This document shows, one piece after another, positions 1-7,466 of a stretch of 10,631 nucleotides of DNA. The stretch is from contig DBNU01000064.1 in assembly GCA_002299125.1 (NCBI GenBank), positions 1-10,631 of the forward strand, in the 5' to 3' direction. The notes below the pieces were generated by a model. It searched no databases, was not told where the DNA came from, and saw only the letters and a program-made list of their open reading frames with translations. The stretch's first letter is position 1; every line of letters starts with the position of its first letter. The translations under genes and the position numbers were made by a program. This DNA comes from Proteobacteria bacterium UBA664. Lineage in GTDB: Bacteria; Pseudomonadota; Gammaproteobacteria; UBA7966.

Positions 1-283
1 TGTCGGCGGTCACTACCGCCGCTCGGCCCAGGCTGTCCTGCTGCCGCGACAGCAAGGCCGCCAGTTCATCCAGCCGGCTGGCCTGCCAGGCCGGACCCGG
101 CCCCCAGTCGTCACTCTCGATGAGCACGGGCACGTCGAGGAAATAGGGCTCGCGCCAGGCCGCGCGCAACAGCGCGCCGTGGCGCAGGGCTAGGAAGGCG
201 AGGGTCAGCGCCCAGGCCGCCGGCAGCAGGGCCAGCCAGAGCAGGCCCGGAAGATCCGTTTCGATGCCGAGGAGGGTGTTCAA
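1..283 (-). CDS. N-terminal part of a membrane-anchored protein with an ESDDWG motif; possible polysaccharide deacetylase-like enzyme (partial, runs off left edge)
   Basis: Ninety-four codons are visible before the window ends. The proposed start is TTG at 283-281. It overlaps the TGA stop of the upstream lyase gene by two bases (TTGA) and has GGAGG seven bases upstream; no ATG occurs in frame in the visible part. Residues about 12-36 form one hydrophobic segment (LPGLLWLALLPAAWALTLAF), which I read as a signal anchor. It is followed by a basic stretch and then VPVLIESDDWGPGP at about 54-67. The SDDWG core resembles the first metal-binding motif of NodB-type deacetylases (DDxG) and the ESDDWG signature I recall from uncharacterised deacetylase-like proteins. 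Assignment to that fold is inference, because the other motifs lie outside the window. Its place directly after a polysaccharide lyase module fits a polymer-modifying role. It could equally be an unknown membrane-bound EPS protein. Confidence 0.6.
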   Translation of the reverse strand, partial: MNTLLGIETDLPGLLWLALLPAAWALTLAFLALRHGALLRAAWREPYFLDVPVLIESDDWGPGPAWQASRLDELAALLSRQQDSLGRAAVVTAD

Positions 284-3200
284 CGGGGCGCCTCCGCCGT
301 GTCGGCTGCGGGCTCCAGCCGGAGGGTCAGGGGCTGCCAGTCGCCGCCGGCGTCCTGTCGCTCGATCCGGGGCAGGTCCTCGCCCGTGCGGAACCACCAG
401 CGCAGCCGCCGACCGCCCCCGTCCCACTCGCAGCCGTACTCACCGGGCGTCGCGAGACGCTGGATCGGGGTCGAGGGGGCTGCCGTACCGTCGCGAGGCA
501 GCAGCGCGACCAGGAACTCTGCCTCGCGTGCCGATGGCGCGATGAGTTCCACTCGCCAGGCCCCGGCCTCCTGCTCGGCCGGCGGGCGGGTGGCCAGGAA
601 GCGCTGGATCTCGCCGTCGTCGTCGTAATTGCGACCGTCCACCTCGAACTCACGCCCCGGGCCACCGACGAAGACCTGCGCCACGGGATGCGGCCCCATG
701 ACCACGGCATGCAGACTGCCGCCCGCCCGGCCAGGGCCTGCGCCCGGGGACACGCTTGCGCGGAAGCCCTCCGGCGTGACGACGGGTTCGTCCAGCGTAT
801 GCAGCAGCCAGCGGGTGGTGAAGTCGCCCTCAGCGAGCTTCAGGGTGTCACGCACGAGCACGATGTCGGCCGCCCGGTCATGCACGAAGGTACGGACATA
901 GCGTTCGACGCGGCGGGTGCGATCAGCGAACCGTCCGAGCCCCGACCAACGGTTGGTGTACGCCGGGGTGAGATCCGCGACCACCACACTGAGATCCTCG
1001 GATTCGTGCGTCGCCAGCCAGCGGCCGGTGTGATAGCTCTCGGACGCTGCCTCCCACTCGCCGCGGTCGAGCGGTGCGCGGCCGAGGTTCCAGCCGGAGC
1101 CCACCCGACGTTGTCCGCCATCATTCGCGATCGGTCGGGGTGCGGCCACGCTGCCGCGCGGCAGGGGCACGGTGTCTGCGGGGTCGGTCACCGTGACTAC
1201 GTTGTGGGCGATGGACTGGTAGTGGTAGTTCAGATGGTGATCCGAGCCGTAACGGCGCCCGTAGGAGCCACTGTCGATCGCCAGCGCGCCGCCGCGGTAG
1301 AGCGTGAAGCCACCCTGATCCAGGTGCTGGTGCGACCAGAAGTTGTCGCCCGCCTTGAAGGTGACGTAGGTGGCCTCAGGCGACCAATCCGTGCGCGAGA
1401 CGAGGAGCCCGATCCCGCGGAAGGCCCGGGATCGTTCCAGATGCTGCACTGCCTCGGGCGTACACAGCGCAGGATCGGCGAGAGGCCCCCAGGGCCAGGC
1501 CGCCGGCCGACCGGGCTCGAGGCAATCCGCGAGGCTGTAGGCGGCCGCATGGCGGTATTCGAGGGCCAGTGCCGCCCGGTCGGCGATCACTTCGTGCGCC
1601 AGATTGCCGTCACCGAGGCGCATGAGCGTGCCATCGGGGCGACGGCGATAGACGAGGAAATCGAGGAATCCCCGCAGCCCCGGCAACTCGGCAAACCAGT
1701 CGAGGCCAGTGGCATGGCGCCACAGCGCTGGTACCTGAAACACCGCGCGACCGATGCCGAGCCCCACGTACTCTCGCCCCTCGTGCCAGCCGCCGTCCGC
1801 CATCACCTGCTCCCACACCGGCTTCACCCGCGTCTCCAGCAGGTGATGCGCGAAATTGAACAGGGCGTTGGCGCGCGGGTCGTCGCGATAGATGGCAATC
1901 GAGCAGGCCAGAAGCTCCTGCAGCGGATGGGCGTAGAGGGCGTAGTGATAGGGGGAGAGCGCTTCGCGACGGATGTAGATGGTGGCGTCCTCGCAGGCGC
2001 TGATGAGGGCCTCGCGCAAGGCCTCGCGCTCCGTCGGTGTCCACTGATCATGGAGCCAGTCGTAGGCCAGGGAGAGATTGCGCGCCTGCCAGCGTCCCGC
2101 CGGCTGCTTGGCCAGCAAACCCGCATGCAGCCCGTCGAGGGGCCAGCGCCCCGGCTCCAGACGGGCCATCAGGATCAGGGCTTCGGGGCGGCCCTGCTCG
2201 GCCGCGTGCCGCTGGCCCTTGAGCCAGGCCTCGGCCAGGCGATGCTGTTCTCCGGGCTGGGGGGCCGGAAGGCGAGGGCGCTCGTTGCGGAAATGGGCCA
2301 GTTGCACCGGGGGTAGTGAGGCGGGTGATGGCAGACTGCCTGCCAGGGGAACGATGGAGGCGGTGGCCACCTCGGCCTGCAGGCGTTCCCACTGCTGCGA
2401 CATGACCACGCCGATGGCGAGCAGTGGCACGGCCACGCCACTGGCCCAGGCGCGCAGTCCCGCTCCCGCCGCCACCGGCCCATGGCCGTGCTGCGGGTGT
2501 AGCTCAAGGACGGTTCGCACCGCCCATTCGCTCGCGCGGAAGGCCAGCCAGACCCCCATGGGCGCGATGATGAGTGTGGTCGGATCCGGTCGCGCGTCGC
2601 GGAAGCCCAGCTCCAGGCCCTCGAAGATGAGGGCGGTGACGAAGCCCAGGAGTACGGCCGGCAAGGCGGATAGGCGTGGTGCTCCCCGTAGCCGCAGCCG
2701 CCCCAGCCGGGCGAGCGCCAGCAGCGACCCGAGCGGCGCGTAGAGCGACACGGTGGCGAGAAGGCTGCGCATCGCCACCGGCTCGCTCGTGTAGTAGTGG
2801 TAGTAGAAAGGCAGCCACTGCAGGGCATGCAGGCGGCCGGCGAGGTCCGCGAGGCCATCCCAGGGACCCTTGCCGGTGACCACGGCCACGAGCGCCAGCG
2901 GCAGGTAGACGCCGAGTCCGATGGCCGCCGTTCGGGCTGGGTGGCGCCAGGCACGCAGGCGGTCAGCCCAGGTGGAGAGGGAGCCTGAGGCGAGGGCGGC
3001 ACCGGCCACCAGACCGGCCGCGCGGGCTGCCGCCGAAACCCCCTGGGCCACACCGGAGATCATGAGCAGTTGCAGCACCTCCATGGCGGTGGACAGCAAC
3101 GCAGCCAGCAGGAAGGTGAGCACCGGTGCCCCGGCGAGGCCGGCACGCCGCGCGAGCAGGGCCCCGAGGGGCAGCGCGGCAAGGAATTCCACCAGCAGCC

Positions 3201-3915
3201 CGACGAGCAGGCGGAAGGGACTGGCGGCAGACTCCGCATGGATCCAGAAGCCGGTCTGCAGATTCAGTCGCCAGTCGAGCTCGGCGGCGCTCATCACGAA
3301 GTCGAGCGGGAAGAGGGCCATGGACAGCCACGCCAGCGCGTACAGGGCCAGCGCCGCGTCGACCAGCGGTGCCTTCTCAGGGCGTGTCAGGGCCCCCACC
3401 CAACGGGCCATGGAGGCGGCCGACAGGCGATAGATCAACACGCCCCCGCCGCTGCCGACGCATTCGGCGATGAGGTCATTGAGCGAGGCCGTGCGGTTGG
3501 GAAACCAGGCCTGGGTGAATTCGATGGCGAGGGCCAGGGTGCAGCCCAGGACCGTGGCGAGGAGGCCGGCGGCCACATTTGGGCTTCGGCCCGGCAGGGC
3601 CGCCGCCAGGCCAAAGCCGAGCGGCAGGTAGAGCAGGAAATTGGCCAGCAGGTCGGCACGTTGTTCTGCACCGAGCATGAGCAAGGGCAGGTTCTGGAAG
3701 CGCTGAACGCCCTCGGCGAGGCTGATCGGGACGTAATGGAAGGGCAACAGCGAGCCGTAGGCGATGAGCACCGCCCAAGCCAGGGGCAGCCAGAGCGGCA
3801 GGCGCAGTCGCGGCGGCACGGGCGGCAGACGCGGTCGCTGCGACCTGACACGGGTGTGGTCAGGGCGCTCCGGTGGTGGGGCTACGTCTGCCACGCGTGG
3901 CCTGACCTGACTCAT
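280..3915 (-). CDS. Three VanZ-like membrane repeats fused to a heparinase II/III-like polysaccharide lyase (1211 aa)
   Basis: Residues 1-40 are a Pro/Arg-rich cytoplasmic tail. Residues about 45-470 hold three divergent VanZ-like repeats. Each opens with a Pro-aromatic patch (LLPFHY near 56, LFPLDF near 201, WLPFYY near 367). Each then has an LL-rich helix ending in PLG (98-100, 249-251, 394-396), then a helix with a central Glu (E132, E279, E432). Only repeat 1 keeps the classic later VanZ LND motif (about 145-147). A further membrane segment spans about 488-506. From about 510 the protein looks soluble and resembles heparinase II/III-type lyases: an alpha-helical region with DGGWHEG (707-713) and Y716, then a beta-rich part with SHQHLDQGGF (861-870), DSGSYG (881-886) and HNVVTV (904-909). 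Those His, Tyr and Glu positions are where this superfamily has its catalytic and metal residues. I infer a periplasmic lyase tethered to the inner membrane, trimming or releasing the locus polysaccharide. Start ATG has GAGG five bases upstream. The substrate is unknown; a sequencing-induced fusion is unlikely because the frame is continuous. Confidence 0.85.
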   Translation of the reverse strand: MSQVRPRVADVAPPPERPDHTRVRSQRPRLPPVPPRLRLPLWLPLAWAVLIAYGSLLPFHYVPISLAEGVQRFQNLPLLMLGAEQRADLLANFLLYLPLGFGLAAALPGRSPNVAAGLLATVLGCTLALAIEFTQAWFPNRTASLNDLIAECVGSGGGVLIYRLSAASMARWVGALTRPEKAPLVDAALALYALAWLSMALFPLDFVMSAAELDWRLNLQTGFWIHAESAASPFRLLVGLLVEFLAALPLGALLARRAGLAGAPVLTFLLAALLSTAMEVLQLLMISGVAQGVSAAARAAGLVAGAALASGSLSTWADRLRAWRHPARTAAIGLGVYLPLALVAVVTGKGPWDGLADLAGRLHALQWLPFYYHYYTSEPVAMRSLLATVSLYAPLGSLLALARLGRLRLRGAPRLSALPAVLLGFVTALIFEGLELGFRDARPDPTTLIIAPMGVWLAFRASEWAVRTVLELHPQHGHGPVAAGAGLRAWASGVAVPLLAIGVVMSQQWERLQAEVATASIVPLAGSLPSPASLPPVQLAHFRNERPRLPAPQPGEQHRLAEAWLKGQRHAAEQGRPEALILMARLEPGRWPLDGLHAGLLAKQPAGRWQARNLSLAYDWLHDQWTPTEREALREALISACEDATIYIRREALSPYHYALYAHPLQELLACSIAIYRDDPRANALFNFAHHLLETRVKPVWEQVMADGGWHEGREYVGLGIGRAVFQVPALWRHATGLDWFAELPGLRGFLDFLVYRRRPDGTLMRLGDGNLAHEVIADRAALALEYRHAAAYSLADCLEPGRPAAWPWGPLADPALCTPEAVQHLERSRAFRGIGLLVSRTDWSPEATYVTFKAGDNFWSHQHLDQGGFTLYRGGALAIDSGSYGRRYGSDHHLNYHYQSIAHNVVTVTDPADTVPLPRGSVAAPRPIANDGGQRRVGSGWNLGRAPLDRGEWEAASESYHTGRWLATHESEDLSVVVADLTPAYTNRWSGLGRFADRTRRVERYVRTFVHDRAADIVLVRDTLKLAEGDFTTRWLLHTLDEPVVTPEGFRASVSPGAGPGRAGGSLHAVVMGPHPVAQVFVGGPGREFEVDGRNYDDDGEIQRFLATRPPAEQEAGAWRVELIAPSAREAEFLVALLPRDGTAAPSTPIQRLATPGEYGCEWDGGGRRLRWWFRTGEDLPRIERQDAGGDWQPLTLRLEPAADTAEAPR
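291..295 (-). promoter_or_regulatory. Ribosome binding site for the left-edge gene (decides a TTG start)
   Basis: On the minus strand this reads GGAGG, a full Shine-Dalgarno core, seven bases before the TTG at 283-281. It lies inside the last codons of the VanZ-lyase gene. It is the main reason for accepting TTG, because no other start codon with a ribosome binding site is visible in that frame. Confidence 0.6.
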
Positions 3916-3920
3916 GCTGG

Positions 3921-3924
3921 CCTC
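3921..3924 (-). promoter_or_regulatory. Ribosome binding site for the VanZ-lyase gene
   Basis: The minus strand reads GAGG five bases before the ATG at 3915. It lies in the 57-base gap after the amidotransferase stop. That gap is exactly 19 codons long with no start codon in frame, so the ATG at 3915 is the first available start after the upstream TGA. Confidence 0.5.
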
Positions 3925-3972
3925 GGGGCGCTGTGGCTGCTGGTCGGGGGCATGAGTGCGCCGAGCATGGCT

Positions 3973-5898
3973 TCAGGCCGCCTGCCCGGTAACGGGGCGT
4001 GTCAGGGATTGCAGATGGGTGAGGCTCGCACGGAACATCAGCAGCGACCACAGCGGGGCCGAGTGATCGCGCACGCCGGCGATGTGATCGTCGACCAGCC
4101 TCCGGACCTGCCGGGCCTCGAAGATCCCGAGGTCCGAGCAGCCGGACCCCAGCAGCTCGGCCCGCAGCCGCTCCTTCAGCGGGCCCCGGAACCAGGCCGC
4201 CACGGGCACCGCGAAACCCATCTTGCGCCGGTAGAGGATCTCTTTCGGCAGAAGGGGTTCCATGGCCTTCTTGAAAATGTACTTGCCTTCCTGGCCACGG
4301 AGCTTCTGCCCGGAGGGGAGTCCGGACACCCAGCCCGTGAAGAGGTGATCGAGCAGGGGCACCCGCACTTCGAGGGCGTGCGCCATGCTGGCGCGATCGA
4401 CCTTGGTGAGGATGTCACCCGGTAGGTAGGTCTTCATGTCCAGGTACTGCACCCGACCGATCGGGTCTTCGGTAGGGCAGCGACCGGCATGGTCCCGCAG
4501 CACTTCTAGCGCGTGATAGCCGCCGAGAGATCGCTTGAAATCAGCAGTGTAGAGAGGAATCCTCAGGCCATCATGGAGAATGGACAGCCCGTGGAAGTAA
4601 CCCTCCAGGCTGTCTCGGGCCAGGGCCTCGAAGGTGCTCTTCGCGCGGATCCAGCGGGGCGCCCAGTCGAGTTTGGGATAGAGCCGCCCGAGCGGGCCGA
4701 AGAAGGCCCGGCGCAGGCCGATGGGCAGGAGTGCACGAAGCCGCTCCTCGCTCTGATGCCAGCGATAGCGCCGATAGCCGGCGAAATTCTCGTCGCCGCC
4801 ATCCCCGGACAGCGCAACGGTCACGTGACGGCGGGCCATCTGGCAGACGCGCCAGGTCGGCAGGGCCGAGCTGTCGGCGAAGGGTTCGTCGTAACAGGCG
4901 GCCAGGCGATCGATGAGGTCGTAGTCATCGGCGTCGACCCGTTCCTCGTGGTGGTTGGTGTGATAACGCTGGGCCACCAGACGCGCGTGCGCGCTCTCGT
5001 CGAAGCGTGGATCGGCGAAGGCGATGGCGCAGGTCTCGACGGGCTTGTCGCTGAGCCCGGCCATCAGCGCCACCACGCTGCTCGAGTCCACGCCACCGGA
5101 GAGGAAGGCACCCAGAGGTACCTCGGCCACCATGCGGATGCGCACGGCCTCGCGCAGGCGCTCGACGAGCTCGTGGGCGATGTCTTCTTCGCGCGCCGGG
5201 GGATGCGGCTCGAAGGGCACGTCCCAGTAGCGCGACAGGCGCAGCCGCGAGGCCCCGCCGCGCTCGTGCAGGAAGCGGAAGCCGGGTTCGAGCTTGCGGA
5301 TCTCCTGGTAGATGCTGCGGGGCTCCGGCACGTAGCCGTAAGCGAAGTAGTCCTCCACCGCCAGGGGATCGAGGGTGCGTCCCAGGGTCGGCAGGGTGAG
5401 CAGGGATTTCATCTCGCTGGCAAAGGCGAAGCTGCCATCGGGAAGGTGCGCGTAGTAAAGCGGCTTGACGCCCAGCCGATCGCGGGCCCCAAAGAGACAA
5501 TCCCGGCGCGCGTCGTAGAGCACGAAGGCGAACATGCCGCGGAAGCGTTCGACGCACTTTTCGCCCCATTCCTCCCAGGCATGCACGATGACCTCCGTGT
5601 CGCAGCGGGTACGGAAGCGGTGGCCGCGTGCGGCGAGTTCGGGCATGAGCTCGGCGTGGTTGTAGATCTCACCGTTGAAGACCACGACCACCGTGCCATC
5701 CTCGTTGAACAGCGGTTGCTGGCCGCTCGCGAGGTCGATGATCGAGAGCCGCCGGTGGCCGAGGCCGAGCCCCGAGGCATGGTACTGCCCACCCTCATCG
5801 GGACCGCGGTGGAACTGGGCCTGGTTCATGGCCAGGACGGCCTCGCGCGCGATCGCGAGGGCACGGGAGGGGGCGTACAAACCGACGATTCCACACAT
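3973..5898 (-). CDS. XrtA/PEP-CTERM system-associated amidotransferase (asparagine synthase B family, 641 aa)
   Basis: This is a class II glutamine amidotransferase joined to an asparagine-synthase ATP-binding domain. It would use glutamine nitrogen and ATP to amidate an acceptor carboxylate, presumably on a sugar or polymer precursor in the cytoplasm. The start is set by MCGIVGLY, because the nucleophile must be Cys2 after Met removal; the open frame extends 69 codons further upstream into xrtA but that part is not native. The glutaminase domain shows RGPDEGG (31-37), HRRLSIIDL (48-56), NGEIYN (75-80) and CDTEV (99-103). The synthetase domain shows the PP-loop SGGVDSS (267-273) and SGDGGDE (364-370). 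Length and motif spacing match the exosortase-A-associated amidotransferase group (recalled as TIGR03108) better than housekeeping AsnB. The gene lies 14 bases after xrtA, with AAAGGA seven bases before the ATG, so co-transcription is likely. The acceptor cannot be told from sequence. Confidence 0.93.
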   Translation of the reverse strand: MCGIVGLYAPSRALAIAREAVLAMNQAQFHRGPDEGGQYHASGLGLGHRRLSIIDLASGQQPLFNEDGTVVVVFNGEIYNHAELMPELAARGHRFRTRCDTEVIVHAWEEWGEKCVERFRGMFAFVLYDARRDCLFGARDRLGVKPLYYAHLPDGSFAFASEMKSLLTLPTLGRTLDPLAVEDYFAYGYVPEPRSIYQEIRKLEPGFRFLHERGGASRLRLSRYWDVPFEPHPPAREEDIAHELVERLREAVRIRMVAEVPLGAFLSGGVDSSSVVALMAGLSDKPVETCAIAFADPRFDESAHARLVAQRYHTNHHEERVDADDYDLIDRLAACYDEPFADSSALPTWRVCQMARRHVTVALSGDGGDENFAGYRRYRWHQSEERLRALLPIGLRRAFFGPLGRLYPKLDWAPRWIRAKSTFEALARDSLEGYFHGLSILHDGLRIPLYTADFKRSLGGYHALEVLRDHAGRCPTEDPIGRVQYLDMKTYLPGDILTKVDRASMAHALEVRVPLLDHLFTGWVSGLPSGQKLRGQEGKYIFKKAMEPLLPKEILYRRKMGFAVPVAAWFRGPLKERLRAELLGSGCSDLGIFEARQVRRLVDDHIAGVRDHSAPLWSLLMFRASLTHLQSLTRPVTGQAA

Positions 5899-5905
5899 GC
5901 TTCGT

Positions 5906-5911
5906 TCCTTT
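5906..5911 (-). promoter_or_regulatory. Ribosome binding site for the amidotransferase gene
   Basis: The minus strand reads AAAGGA, seven bases before the ATG at 5898, inside the 14-base gap after the xrtA TAG stop. It supports the MCGIVG start over the longer open frame reaching 6105. Confidence 0.6.
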
Positions 5912-5912
5912 G

Positions 5913-7466
5913 CTAGGGGCTGTCCTGCCAGGCGGCGAGTGTCGCGGTGAAGGTCGCCAGCCGCTCCCTCGCGGCATCCTCCGCCACCAGCGGCGTCGCG
6001 GCGACCAGCCAGCAGCCACGGGTATCGCCCCCGGAGAGTCGCTGCAAGGCCTCGCGCAGTTTGCCGTAGTGGGGATGGGTGAAGTGCTCCCCACCCAGCC
6101 ACCACCAGTCCCAGACGAGCAGGCGCTCGCCCTTCTGCGAGCGCGATCGGATCTCTGCCTCGCGCACTTGTTCGGGGCGCTCATGTCCGGTCGGGCGGAT
6201 GCCCGCCGGAAGCATGTCCCAGTCCGGATGCTTCTGCCGCAGGAGACGATTCTGGGAGTTGAGGAGCTCCGCGTCCTGACGCGAGCTCGCCCAGCAGGTC
6301 ACCTCGGCGTAGACCCAGTCACCCCCGCCTGCGGCACCGGGCGAGCTCGCCGGGGATGCGCTGGCCCGGTAGACGGCGCTGGCCCGTTGATCGGCACCGT
6401 GTGTTTCCGCCTCCCAGGTGATGACCCGCTCGCCCGGTGCGCGCTCGAGGGCCGCCATTCGAGCGGGCAGTTCGAGGGGCGCGAGGCGAGGGTCGGGGCG
6501 GGACAGCCAGGCCCAGGCGGGGAAGGTGGCGAGGACGAGCACGTAGCCCAGGGCCTGCGGCCAGAAGGCGGGGCGTCTGCTCGGCACGGTGGCCTCCTGT
6601 TCCGAGGACGGCGCGTCGAAACGCTCTGGCGGCTCGCGCCAGAAGGAGCCGACGGCGAACATCACGAAGATCACGAGACCGAAGAAGACCCAGCCATAGA
6701 GCAGGTGATCGACCCCCGTGGCGAGCTGCATGTCGCTCATGTGTCCGATCAGCATGATCATGTAAGCACGTATGCCATTGGCAATTACTGGCACGATGAT
6801 ACAGGCCAGGACGAACACGGCCCGGCGCCAGGGGCTTTGGTAGGTGAGATAGGCGTACAGGCAGCCAAGGGTGATGGTGGCGATGAGGTAGCGCAGGCCG
6901 CTGCAGCCCTCGACCACCGACCAGTCGCCGCTCGGCAGTGTGATGAACGTGCCTTCGTGGAGGACCGGGATACCGGTCGCCCGCAACAGTGCCACCGAGA
7001 AGTGGGCGGTGAAGTCCATCAGTGGCGCGATCAGCCCCTCACCGAAGGGTACGGCGAAGAGCAGGAAGGCGAGCGGGAAGGCGATCAGGCGCGCCACCTC
7101 GAACCCCAGTACACCCACGGTGATGCCGATGAGCAGTGCCACGAAGGCGTACTGCTGAACGATGAGCGTGCCGGTGACCTCTCCGAGCAGCCACAGGAAG
7201 CCGAGACCGGCCACGACTGGCAGGACTGACCACGCCGGTGCTGGCGCGCGCACCGCAAGCGCGGCGCGTCGCTCCCAGATGAGCCACAGGCTGATGGGCA
7301 GGATGATCCAGCCGTGGGCAAAGGTCTCCGAGCGCTGCCAGACGGCTGGCATCGAGACCGCCGTGGCCGCAAACAGCGCCACAGCCAGGCCGAGCAGCAG
7401 CAGCAGCCAGACCAGGGGCGTCCGCCAGGCCAGCGGCAGGTGGGGCTGCGAGGGCAGGGGGTTCAT
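5913..7466 (-). CDS. xrtA: Exosortase A with fused C-terminal EpsI domain (517 aa)
   Basis: Exosortase A is an inner-membrane cysteine transpeptidase that recognises C-terminal PEP-CTERM signals, cuts them and is thought to pass the protein on for surface attachment. Residues about 17-275 form a multi-span membrane domain with the three conserved residues expected of the family: Cys188 in VVEGCSGLRY (184-193), Arg233 in ANGIRAYM (229-236) and His254 in GVDHLLYGW (251-259). Residues about 303-320 form another membrane helix. From about 330 to the end is an EpsI-type (DUF3485-like) periplasmic domain with AELLNSQNRL (399-408) and VWDWWWLGGE (451-460). Fused exosortase-EpsI proteins are known for type A (recalled as TIGR03109 plus TIGR02914), so the fusion is normal for this subtype. 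The ATG overlaps the upstream glycosyltransferase stop (ATGA), preceded by a strong GGAGAAGG site, which suggests translational coupling. The triad is intact, so an active enzyme is expected. Confidence 0.95.
   Translation of the reverse strand: MNPLPSQPHLPLAWRTPLVWLLLLLGLAVALFAATAVSMPAVWQRSETFAHGWIILPISLWLIWERRAALAVRAPAPAWSVLPVVAGLGFLWLLGEVTGTLIVQQYAFVALLIGITVGVLGFEVARLIAFPLAFLLFAVPFGEGLIAPLMDFTAHFSVALLRATGIPVLHEGTFITLPSGDWSVVEGCSGLRYLIATITLGCLYAYLTYQSPWRRAVFVLACIIVPVIANGIRAYMIMLIGHMSDMQLATGVDHLLYGWVFFGLVIFVMFAVGSFWREPPERFDAPSSEQEATVPSRRPAFWPQALGYVLVLATFPAWAWLSRPDPRLAPLELPARMAALERAPGERVITWEAETHGADQRASAVYRASASPASSPGAAGGGDWVYAEVTCWASSRQDAELLNSQNRLLRQKHPDWDMLPAGIRPTGHERPEQVREAEIRSRSQKGERLLVWDWWWLGGEHFTHPHYGKLREALQRLSGGDTRGCWLVAATPLVAEDAARERLATFTATLAAWQDSP

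Noticed and set aside
688..2316. Long plus-strand open frame of 542 codons opposite the lyase module
   Set aside because: The minus-strand protein in the same place has clear lyase motifs. The plus-strand translation has no recognisable domain, an odd composition rich in Arg, Gly and Val, and no neighbouring genes on that strand. High GC content makes such antisense open frames common.
3070..4425. Plus-strand open frame of 451 codons across the end of the amidotransferase and the VanZ region
   Set aside because: It spans two well-supported minus-strand genes and their gap, and its Gln/Gly/Glu-rich translation looks like an antisense shadow with no motif.
4513..5916. Plus-strand open frame of 467 codons opposite the amidotransferase
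   Set aside because: The minus strand encodes an unmistakable glutaminase plus PP-loop protein. The plus-strand product shows no family features.
5899..6105. N-terminal 69-codon extension of the amidotransferase frame
   Set aside because: Class II amidotransferases need Cys directly after the initiator Met. MCGIVG at 5898 with its own AAAGGA site is the correct start, and the extension lies inside xrtA.
5910..7229. Plus-strand open frame of 439 codons opposite xrtA
   Set aside because: It is antisense to an exosortase with an intact Cys-Arg-His triad. The His/Glu/Gly-rich translation mirrors hydrophobic codons read backwards.
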